From contig CAZTHL010000051.1 of the NCBI GenBank assembly GCA_964613585.1, positions 1 through 27,541 on the forward strand: a DNA stretch of 27,541 nucleotides, written 5' to 3'. Source of the stretch: CAZTHL01 sp964613585. Lineage in GTDB: Bacteria; Pseudomonadota; Alphaproteobacteria; DSM-16000; Inquilinaceae. Made by a program: the position numbers and the translations under genes. Positions 1-6,455 of this stretch are shown here, piece by piece. Below the pieces are notes generated by a model. That model was not told where the DNA came from. It was given only the letters and a program-made list of their open reading frames with translations, and searched no databases. The stretch's first letter is position 1. Each line of letters starts with the position of its first letter.

Positions 1-318
1 GGCGTCGATGAAGGCGCAGGTGCCGCCGGCCTGCTGCGCCTCCGCCAGCACGTGAAGCGCGAGCGTGGTCTTGCCCGAGCTCTCCGGACCGTAGATCTCC
101 ACCACCCGGCCCTTGGGCAGCCCGCCGATGCCGAGCGCGATGTCGAGGCCCAGCGACCCGGTCGACACCACCTCCGCCTCGACCGACTGCTCGCGGGCGC
201 CCAGCTTCATGATCGAGCCCTTGCCGAAGGCCCGTTCGATCTGTCCCAGCGCGGCGTCGAGCGCCTTCGCTTTGTCCATGGATGTCTTTTCCACCAGGCG
301 GAGCTGCGCGTTGTTCAT
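1..318 (-). CDS. recA: RecA recombinase, N-terminal part (cut by window edge)
   Basis: The first 106 residues of RecA, the ATP-dependent strand-exchange protein that also triggers LexA self-cleavage in the SOS response. Visible are the N-terminal helix region (KAKALDAALGQIERAFGKGS), the segment STGSLGLDIALGIGGLPKGR and the Walker A loop GPESSGKTT, all close to the RecA consensus. The rest lies beyond base 1. I chose the ATG at 318; a second in-frame ATG at 279 (MDKAKALD) would give the length more usual for RecA, so the first 13 residues are uncertain. A LexA-type box lies about 115 bases upstream, so SOS control is likely. The neighbour upstream is cckA on the same strand, an arrangement I recall from other alphaproteobacteria. 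Confidence 0.97.
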   Translation of the reverse strand, partial: MNNAQLRLVEKTSMDKAKALDAALGQIERAFGKGSIMKLGAREQSVEAEVVSTGSLGLDIALGIGGLPKGRVVEIYGPESSGKTTLALHVLAEAQQAGGTCAFIDA

Positions 319-433
319 CGGGTACCCCTATCTCCCACAGCGGTCACCCAAGTGCAACCGGCGCAACCGTACCCCATTTGTTCCTCTGCCGGAAGCGAAT
401 TCGCCCACCCCGGCCATCCTGCATGCGCCATCC

Positions 434-448
434 GTTCGCGCCCCGTTC
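434..448 (-). promoter_or_regulatory. Alphaproteobacterial LexA (SOS) box upstream of recA
   Basis: On the minus strand the sequence reads GAACGGGGCGCGAAC, an exact GAAC-N7-GAAC direct repeat, which is the established LexA target in alphaproteobacteria. It lies about 115 bases before the recA start codon, just past the end of cckA. The spacing and the downstream gene fit an SOS promoter. The match is exact but short, so position rather than sequence carries much of the weight. Confidence 0.72.
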
Positions 449-455
449 CCGCTGC

Positions 456-2996
456 TCAGGCCGCCTCGCGCAGCACGTCCTTCACCTTGGCGGCCAGCTG
501 CTTCAGGCTGAACGGCTTGGGCAGGAAATGGATGGATTCGCCGTCACCCAGGCGCTCGCGGAACTTGTCCTCGGCGTAGCCCGAGATGAAGATCACCTTG
601 ATTTCCGGCCGAAGCTCCCGGACCCGCCGAATCAGGGTCGGGCCGTCCATGTTCGGCATGATCACGTCGCTGATCAGCAGGTCGATCTCGCAGATCTGGC
701 CGTCCTCGCCCGACAGCAGATCGAGCGCCTTCTCGCCGCTGTCGGCCTCCAGCACGTCGTAGCCCTTGTTGCGCAGCGCGCGGGCGCCGAACACCCGCAC
801 CGCGTCCTCGTCCTCGACCAGCAGGATCCGCCCCGCGCCGGTCAGGTCGCGGGTGCCCTGCTCGGCCGAGATCGCGCCGACGCGGTCGCTGCGGACGATC
901 GGCTCGTGCCGCGGCAGGAAGATCTCGAACAGCGCGCCCTGGCCGGGGGCGCTGTCGACGAAGACATAGCCGCCGGTCTGCCGGACGATGCCGTAGACGG
1001 TGGACAGGCCGAGCCCGGTGCCCGACCCCACCTCCTTGGTCGAGAAGAACGGATCGAAGATGCGGTCCAGGTTCTCCGGCGGGATTCCGACCCCGGTGTC
1101 GCCGATCGCGATCAGCACGTAGTCGCCGGCCGGCAACTCCTCGGCACGGCGCCGCTCCGGCGCGGCGATCCGCCGGTTCTCGGTGCGGATGGTCAGCCGG
1201 CCGCCGCCGACCATGGCGTCCCTGGCGTTCACCGCCATGTTAATGATCACCTGCTCGAGCTGGCCCTGGTCGACCATGACCATCCCCAGGTCGCGGCCGT
1301 GGATCATCTTCAACTCGATGTTCTCGCCGATCAGCCGGCGCAGCAGGTTCGACAGCTCGGCCAGCGCGTCGGTGATGTTGAGCAGCTTCGGCTGCAGGGT
1401 CTGCTGCCGGGAGAAGGCCAGCAGCTGGCGCACCAGGTTCGCCGCCCGGTTGGCGTTCTGCTTGATCTGCATGATGTCGCCGAACGAGGGATCGCCCGGC
1501 TTGTGGCGCATCAGCAGCAGGTCCCCGAAGCCGATCATGGCGGTCAGCAGATTGTTGAAGTCATGGGCGATGCCGCCGGCCAGCTGGCCCACCGCCTGCA
1601 TCTTCTGGCTCTGGACGAACTGCGCCTCCAGGTTCTTGCGCTCGGTCTGGTCGATGAACTGCAGAATCAGCCCGCCCGTGCCGGCGCCGCCGCCCAGGCA
1701 CTTGGCGAACAGGGAGACCACCAGCTCCGGCTCCCCCTTGAGCCGCACCTCGAGCGGCTCGCCCGATTCCTGTCCGCGGGTCACCGCCGCCAGCCGCTCG
1801 AGCATGGCGCCGCGGCTGGCCTCGGGCACGAAGTCGGCAAGCGGCCGGCCGGCCAGGCCGAAATGGTCGAGCCCGACCAGGTCCTGGAACGCCCGGTTCC
1901 ACTCGATCAGCCGGAACTGCGGATCGAGGATGGCGATGCCGATGGGCGCGTCCTCGAAGAACCGCTTGATCCGGTCCTCCGACACGCGCAGGGCCTCGCG
2001 CATCTGCCGCTCGTGGGTCAGGTCCCGCACCACCGACCGGGTCCAGACCTGGCCCGGCTCCTCGCCGCGCACCACGGTCTGGGCGACCGAGGCGTGGATG
2101 TGCCGGCCGTCCCGCCCGACCATGAGCACGTCGACCGAGCCGGGGCCGCCGTCTTCCTCGGTGAGCGCGTAGGCGGGGGCGCCCGCCGGCGGCGCCAGCA
2201 GGAACTGGTGCAGGCGATGATCCTCGCGCACCAGCGCCGCGGCCTCGACGCCGAGCCAGCGCGCCAGGGTGGCGTTGACGAAGACGAAGCGGCCGTCGCC
2301 GTCGACCGAGTAGAAGCCGACCGGGGCGTGGTCCATGAAGTCGACCAGCTTGACCTGCTCCTCCCTGAGCAACGCCTCCATCTCGCGCTGGGTGGTGATG
2401 TCGGTGATCCGCCAGAGCAGGAGCCCGCGCCGCTCCAGCGGCTCGGCCGAGATCAGCCACCAGCAGGCCTGGCCGTCGGCGCGCGCGCGGCGGATCTCGC
2501 CCGAGAACGGGGCGCCCCGCTCGGCGTTGCGGCGCAGCCGCTGGAAGCGGGTCAGCGCCTCGGCGTCCGGCGCCAGGAACGCCTCGACATCGGCCAGATC
2601 GCGCACCCGCCGTCCGTCGAGCAGCCCGCGCGCCGCCTGGTTGATGCCGAGCACCGCCCCGTCGGGTGCCGAGATCAGATAGGCCGCCTGGGTGGCGTCG
2701 AAGGCGTCGGCCAGCAGGGCATGGCCGCGCCGCGCCGGTTCGGCCATCGCCGCCGCCCAGAGAGCGAGGCCGATCGCCACGGTGGTGGCCGCGGCGCTCA
2801 GCGGCAGCAGCAGCCCGGCCACCGCCCCGGCGGCCGCCGCGCCGCCGTCGAGCAGCAGCGCGAGAACGGCCGCCGCCACCGCAACCAGGCCGGCGGCCCC
2901 GGCGGCCCACACCCGCGGATCGGTCGGCAGCGGCCGGCGTCCGCCGGTGGCGGCGGCCGCGGCGGCGGCGGGCTGGTGCAGGATCGGCATGGACAT
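456..2996 (-). CDS. cckA: Hybrid sensor histidine kinase CckA
   Basis: Cell-cycle hybrid kinase that, through ChpT, phosphorylates CtrA and CpdR in alphaproteobacteria. Numbering from the ATG at 2996 (846 residues): two hydrophobic helices (about 28-50 and 53-85), three PAS-like regions (about 95-210, 220-335, 340-455), a HisKA domain with phospho-acceptor His478 in GGIAHDFNNLLTAM, an HATPase domain with N box (NMAVNARDAM) and G boxes (GDTGVGIP, GTGLGLSTVYGIV), and a receiver domain (about 720-846) with acceptor Asp777 in LLISDVIMPNMDG. The H-box and GLSTVYGIV wording are CckA-like. A GTG at 3059 would add 21 residues; neither start has a strong ribosome site. It is longer than Caulobacter CckA because of an extra PAS-like region. 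The gene ends 137 bases before recA. Confidence 0.93.
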   Translation of the reverse strand: MSMPILHQPAAAAAAATGGRRPLPTDPRVWAAGAAGLVAVAAAVLALLLDGGAAAAGAVAGLLLPLSAAATTVAIGLALWAAAMAEPARRGHALLADAFDATQAAYLISAPDGAVLGINQAARGLLDGRRVRDLADVEAFLAPDAEALTRFQRLRRNAERGAPFSGEIRRARADGQACWWLISAEPLERRGLLLWRITDITTQREMEALLREEQVKLVDFMDHAPVGFYSVDGDGRFVFVNATLARWLGVEAAALVREDHRLHQFLLAPPAGAPAYALTEEDGGPGSVDVLMVGRDGRHIHASVAQTVVRGEEPGQVWTRSVVRDLTHERQMREALRVSEDRIKRFFEDAPIGIAILDPQFRLIEWNRAFQDLVGLDHFGLAGRPLADFVPEASRGAMLERLAAVTRGQESGEPLEVRLKGEPELVVSLFAKCLGGGAGTGGLILQFIDQTERKNLEAQFVQSQKMQAVGQLAGGIAHDFNNLLTAMIGFGDLLLMRHKPGDPSFGDIMQIKQNANRAANLVRQLLAFSRQQTLQPKLLNITDALAELSNLLRRLIGENIELKMIHGRDLGMVMVDQGQLEQVIINMAVNARDAMVGGGRLTIRTENRRIAAPERRRAEELPAGDYVLIAIGDTGVGIPPENLDRIFDPFFSTKEVGSGTGLGLSTVYGIVRQTGGYVFVDSAPGQGALFEIFLPRHEPIVRSDRVGAISAEQGTRDLTGAGRILLVEDEDAVRVFGARALRNKGYDVLEADSGEKALDLLSGEDGQICEIDLLISDVIMPNMDGPTLIRRVRELRPEIKVIFISGYAEDKFRERLGDGESIHFLPKPFSLKQLAAKVKDVLREAA

Positions 2997-3114
2997 GGGC
3001 GGACGGGCGTCCCCACCCCGGCGAGCGGTTAGATCAGGCGACACGGCATCAGAATACACGCTATCGGCTCAAGCACAGGCCGGAAACCCGCGTATCGGGG
3101 GTCCGGCCCGCGCC

Positions 3115-3378
3115 TCAGCCCCGGCCGGCCGGCGGCCGGATCAGGATGACGACGACGGCCAGCCCGAAGAGCAGCGCCGCCGCCCACAGGAAGGCGGGCT
3201 CGGTCTCCACCCCCATGGCGGCGCAGCGGCCCTCCATGGGAATCCGCCGCCCGTCGGCATCGAAGCAATGGGTCTCGAAGCTGTACAGGCATGAGACGAT
3301 GGCCAGCAGCACCAGGCTGTAGGCCCATTTGATGCGGTGGCGCAGCATCCATCGAAGAGCGCGCCGGGCGGCGTCCAC
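3115..3378 (-). CDS. Small two-helix membrane protein, unknown function
   Basis: An 87-residue protein I do not recognise. It starts at a GTG preceded by a strong ribosome site (GGAGGAAGCTC then GTG), which is the main reason to accept it. The N-terminus is basic (RRALRWMLRHRIKW), followed by a hydrophobic helix (about 19-33), a polar loop holding two cysteines (HCFDADGRR and GRCAAMG) and a second helix (about 62-81), ending in a short basic tail. The pattern suggests an inner-membrane hairpin with the loop, perhaps disulphide-bonded, in the periplasm. It lies between the tRNA and cckA, 55-118 bases before the two possible cckA starts, and may share a transcript with cckA. Confidence 0.65.
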   Translation of the reverse strand: MDAARRALRWMLRHRIKWAYSLVLLAIVSCLYSFETHCFDADGRRIPMEGRCAAMGVETEPAFLWAAALLFGLAVVVILIRPPAGRG

Positions 3379-3416
3379 GAGCTTCCTCCCGCTGCGGGCC
3401 CGGCCGGCCCTCGGGC

Positions 3417-3492
3417 TGGTGGGCCCGGCAGGATTCGAACCTGCGACAACGCCGTTATGAGCGGCGCGTTCTGACCGCTGAACTACAGGCCC
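3417..3492 (-). tRNA. tRNA with CAU anticodon, probably tRNA-Ile2 (lysidine type)
   Basis: A complete 76-nt cloverleaf with encoded CCA end. The acceptor stem GGGCCTG pairs with CGGGCCC; the D stem is GTTC/GAAC; the anticodon stem CGCCG/CGGCG encloses the loop CTCATAA, giving anticodon CAU; the T arm is GCAGG-TTCGAAT-CCTGC. It is not an initiator: the first base pair is G-C and the anticodon stem lacks three consecutive G-C pairs of the GGG/CCC type. The pairs C4-G69 and C5-G68 match those known to be read by TilS in E. coli tRNA-Ile2, and the acceptor stem resembles tRNA-Ile, so I favour Ile2 over elongator Met. Automated tools would label it tRNA-Met. Confidence 0.95.
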
Positions 3493-3647
3493 CCGATGCT
3501 ACATAGCAAGTGGCGCCGGGCGGCAAAAGCCCGCCGGCCGGCCGTCCAGCCGCCCCGGGACCGCCTCTCCGGCCCGGCCCGGCCGCGACCGATCCGCCTC
3601 GCGTGGCCGTCCCCGTCCTCCGACCCGGCGAAGGAGCCCGCGCGCCC

Positions 3648-4436
3648 GTGGAGCTGTCCTACTATGCCTCCGGCACCGCCACCGGCCGCCCGCCGGTGGT
3701 GATCCTGCACGGCCTGTTCGGCTCCGGCCGCAATTGGCTCACCATCAGCCGCCGCCTGTCGCAGCGACACCTGGTCTACGCCCTCGACCTGCGCAACCAC
3801 GGCGACAGCCCGTGGGACGACGAGATCTCCTATCCGATCCTGGCCGACGACGTGGACGGCTTCCTTGACGAGCACGGCCTCGGCCGGGTCGCCTTCATCG
3901 GCCATTCCATGGGCGGCAAGACCGCCATGTGGCTGGCGCTGACCCGGCCGCAGCGGGTGGCGCGGCTGCTGGTCGCCGACATCGCGCCGGTCGCCTACCC
4001 GGACCGGCTGTCGCCCTATTTCGAGGCCATGCGCAGCGTGCCGCTCGACTCGCTGGAACGGCGCGGCGACGCCGACCCCTACCTGGCGGCGGTCGAGCCG
4101 GACGAGAAGACCCGCGCCTTCCTGATGCAGAACCTGCGCAAGGGCGAGAGCGGCGCCTGGGGCTGGCGCTGCCACCTGGAGGCGCTCGACGCCGAGCTGC
4201 TCAACCTGGTCGGCTGGCCCGACCCGCCCGCGGGCGCCCGCTACGACGGCCCGACCCTGTTCCTGCGCGGCGGCGCCTCGGACTATGTCGACCCGGCCCG
4301 GCAGGGAGCGGCGATCGACGCCCTGTTCCCGGCCGCCCGCCACGCGGTGATCGACGGCGCCGGACACCGCGTGCACTCCGACGCCCCCGACGCCTTCCTG
4401 CGCGAGGCCGAGGCCTTCCTCGACGCGCCGGGCTGA
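3648..4436 (+). CDS. Alpha/beta hydrolase, YbfF-like esterase
   Basis: A 262-residue cytoplasmic alpha/beta hydrolase of the YbfF type, probably an acyl-CoA or short-chain ester hydrolase; the substrate is unknown. Visible are the oxyanion motif VVILHGLFGSGRNW, the conserved DLRNHGDS, the nucleophile elbow GHSMGG (Ser), and the C-terminal GAGHRVHSDAP holding the catalytic His. LFLRGGASDYV is the usual strand before the catalytic acid. I start it at a GTG with an AAGGAG 11 bases upstream, because the family starts just before this LSYYASG strand; the reading frame is open back to 3510 but the extra N-terminus is low-complexity Pro/Ala/Gly. It begins 155 bases from the tRNA, on the opposite strand, and appears monocistronic. 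Confidence 0.9.
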   Translation: MELSYYASGTATGRPPVVILHGLFGSGRNWLTISRRLSQRHLVYALDLRNHGDSPWDDEISYPILADDVDGFLDEHGLGRVAFIGHSMGGKTAMWLALTRPQRVARLLVADIAPVAYPDRLSPYFEAMRSVPLDSLERRGDADPYLAAVEPDEKTRAFLMQNLRKGESGAWGWRCHLEALDAELLNLVGWPDPPAGARYDGPTLFLRGGASDYVDPARQGAAIDALFPAARHAVIDGAGHRVHSDAPDAFLREAEAFLDAPG

Positions 4437-4920
4437 GGCGCTCCGGGACGCGCGGGCTCCGCCGCGCCATCGGCCGTGCTCCACGCCGGCCGTGCGGTCG
4501 GGGACCGGCTTCACACCGGCGAGGTAGCGCTTTGTAGGGAAGCGTAGGCCTTCGCGAGCGCGCCGGCCCGTGGCGGCGACCGCGGCCCGGTCGTGTCCCG
4601 GCCTGCGCGGCCCGGCGCGGACGACACGATCCCGTTACCGCCGTGCTGCCGCAGCCTGCACATCTCCCGATGCTGACCAAACCCTGGCACGCCCGGGGTA
4701 AACAATCGGTTACCGTCAGGACGCAGCCTCCGTCCCCCTCGCCCGCATCGCGCGCGGGAGAGGGCCGAGGTGGGGGCCCTTCCTCTCTCGGCCATCCCGG
4801 GCGCGGCCACAGGAGCCATTCCACCACAGCGGCGGACATGGTTTCCTGTCGACCTCGATCAGGACCGCACCGCGCCAAGCCACCGTGCCGGCCGCAGACC
4901 GACCCAGGGGAGCCCCGCCC
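4437..4920. other. 484-base intergenic region, no gene seen
   Basis: No reading frame with coding character on either strand. It ends with the ribosome site AGGGGAG, eight bases before the monooxygenase start. The stretch around 4690-4720 is less GC-rich than its surroundings and is where I would look for the promoter, but I see no convincing -35/-10 pair. A hairpin repeat (4736-4764) is listed separately. Confidence 0.5.
4736..4764. repeat. Hairpin-type extragenic repeat
   Basis: CCCTCGCCCGC and GCGGGAGAGGG form an 11-bp stem with one mismatch around a 7-base loop. Elements built on this CCCTC..CCCGC/GCGGGAGAGGG plan are common extragenic repeats in GC-rich proteobacteria. It lies between two plus-strand genes and could act as a weak transcript end for the hydrolase, although no T-run follows. 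Confidence 0.45.
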
Positions 4921-5235
4921 ATGTTCATCGCCATGAACCGGTTCCGCGTGAAGAAGGGCTCGGAGACCGACTTCGAGCAGGTCTGGCTCAACCGTGAGAT
5001 CCTCCTGGCCAAGGAGCCGGGCTTCGTCGCCTTCCACCTCTTGAAGGGGCCGGAGCACGAGGATCACCGGCTCTATGCCTCGCACACGATCTGGGCCGAC
5101 GAGGCGGCGTTCGAGGCCTGGACGCGCAGCGAGTCGTTCCGCGCCGCCCACAAGGACGCCGGCCAGACCAGGCCCTACTACCTGGGCGGCCCTCAGTTCG
5201 AGGGCTTCACCGTGCTGCAGACGGTGGCGGCGTGA
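4921..5235 (+). CDS. ABM-domain protein, probable IsdG-type heme-degrading monooxygenase
   Basis: A 104-residue antibiotic-biosynthesis-monooxygenase (ABM) fold protein, the full length for this family, which works as a dimer. Asn6 (MFIAMNRF), Trp67 and His77 (FEAWTRSESFRAAH) fall at the positions of the catalytic Asn/Trp/His triad of IsdG and IsdI, which open heme to release iron. That points to heme degradation rather than a quinol or signalling-molecule oxygenase. The start is supported by AGGGGAG eight bases upstream. No heme uptake genes or iron box are adjacent, so the gene stands alone. The family assignment is firm; the heme role rests on the triad only. Confidence 0.85.
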   Translation: MFIAMNRFRVKKGSETDFEQVWLNREILLAKEPGFVAFHLLKGPEHEDHRLYASHTIWADEAAFEAWTRSESFRAAHKDAGQTRPYYLGGPQFEGFTVLQTVAA

Positions 5236-5292
5236 TCTCTTCGGTCGGCGCGATGCCGGCGCGACGCCAGGCGTTGGAGTAGCCCGGCGACG

Positions 5293-5570
5293 CTACAGTC
5301 TCGCCAGCACCTCCCGGGCCACGCGGTCCCGGTCCGCCCCGCCGGGGCGAAAATCGAGCACCGCCGAATCGATCGTCAGGATGTCCTGGCTCGGCGCGAT
5401 CTCGGCCATCCGCCGCTCGATCTCGGCGTTGAGCGTGGCCAGGAACTCGAGCGGGGCGCCGCGCTCCTGCGGCCGGCCACGCTCCCGCAGGCGCACCTTC
5501 TCCACCTCCGGCGGGCATTGCACGTGAACGATGAAGATGGGCGGCGGCATGCGCCGCGAGGCCATGTCCA
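5293..5570 (-). pseudogene. Deoxynucleoside kinase, C-terminal remnant
   Basis: About 85-90 residues matching the C-terminal half of a dNK-family deoxynucleoside kinase: strand IFIVHVQCPPEV, the LID-type arginines in RLRERGRPQERG, then PLEFLATLNAEIERR, DILTIDS and LDFRP. The P-loop, the nucleoside-binding glutamate and the first half of the protein are missing. Upstream the frame runs directly into an IS630-type transposase fragment in another frame. An ATG at 5550 could start an 85-residue product, but without a P-loop it would not be a kinase. The exact junction (about 5570) is approximate. It looks like a gene cut by an insertion and later deletion. Confidence 0.6.
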
Positions 5571-5816
5571 GCTGAAGCGGGAATCGGCGACTAGGCTGGC
5601 GTTGGCCGTCGGCAGCACCCGCGTGACGTCCTTGCCGGTGGCAGGACGCACGGCGGAGAGGGGATGGACGGATTTGTAGCCGTTGTCGCAGGTCACCGGC
5701 GCCCGCTGGCCGCGCAGCCACCAGCGATGACCGACGCGACCCTTGTTGCCGACCCGGGCCTCGTCTCGAAGCCAGAGCCGGATCTTCGGATCGGGATGAG
5801 CCTCGGTCGCCGCCAT
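5571..5816 (-). mobile_element. IS630-family transposase fragment
   Basis: About 80 residues from the middle of an IS630-type DDE transposase: HPDPKIRLWLRDEARVG (with the first catalytic Asp in the DEAR motif), HRWWLRGQRAP, then GYKSVHPLSAVRPATGKD and VLPTANASLVAD. The N-terminal helix-turn-helix part and the later D and E residues are absent, and a stop codon lies just upstream in the same frame. No terminal inverted repeats could be recognised. It is a dead remnant, joined directly to the kinase tail. Confidence 0.7.
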
Positions 5817-6455
5817 TCCCGGCCGACGCGGGACCGGTCATGGCCGGCGGCGGCCGTTGGACCCCGTAAGGGCCGCATCGCCAGTGAAGAATCGTTGCGG
5901 CAAGCCATTTCTCCGCGACGCGGCGCGAGGAGGCCGCCGGCATCGGCCCGGCGGGCGGGGGAAAAGGCCCGTCCCGCGGTTTCCGGCCGCCGTCGCCGGC
6001 CATAGGCCCCGCCGCAGAAGCCGGGCACCGGGCGCCGTCGACCGGGATGCGACACGGTGCGGGCCGCGAGGATGATCGCGACCGCCGAGGCCCGGCGCGA
6101 GACGTTGGCCGGCACACGGTAGCGGCCACCGAGAGCCCCGCAGCCGGACCGATCCGGGCACCGACGGAGACGGCCGCGCGGCTCCGGCGACGCCGGCCGT
6201 CTCACGCAGGAAGCGCGAGGCGGCGGCAGCGGGGCCACGGCCGGCGCCCCGCGATTGCCCGTGGAATCGCCGCCGACCAGGCCGGGAGACCGACCGTGGC
6301 TGAAACGACCATCCGTGTCGCGCACGGCCGCCGGACCGCCACGCGTCGCCATCTGCGGTCCTCTGGATCCCGCGCCCGACCGGCAAGCGAGACGCCCTCG
6401 ACTCTTCCGGTGCGGGGCGACGTCGCCGTTCGCCGAGCCACCGTACGGCCGAGGT
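5817..6455. other. 639-base region without a recognisable gene
   Basis: Several long open frames exist on both strands, but they are rich in Arg, Pro, Gly and Ala, match no family I know, and show no start with a good ribosome site. The GC-rich composition alone explains them. It lies between a transposon remnant and the end of cusA, so decayed mobile DNA is the likeliest content. Confidence 0.4.

Noticed and set aside
282..3032. A 916-residue open frame on the plus strand opposite cckA
   Set aside because: It is the antisense shadow of cckA: composition dominated by Arg, Ala, Gly, Asp and Gln, no family resemblance, while the minus strand carries clear kinase motifs.
3510..3647. N-terminal extension of the alpha/beta hydrolase
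   Set aside because: Low-complexity Pro/Gly/Ala residues with no ribosome site; the GTG at 3648 has AAGGAG and fits the family length.
4201..5151. A 316-residue minus-strand frame across the hydrolase end and the monooxygenase gene
   Set aside because: Arg/Pro/Gly-rich, runs antisense to two supported genes, and has no family match.
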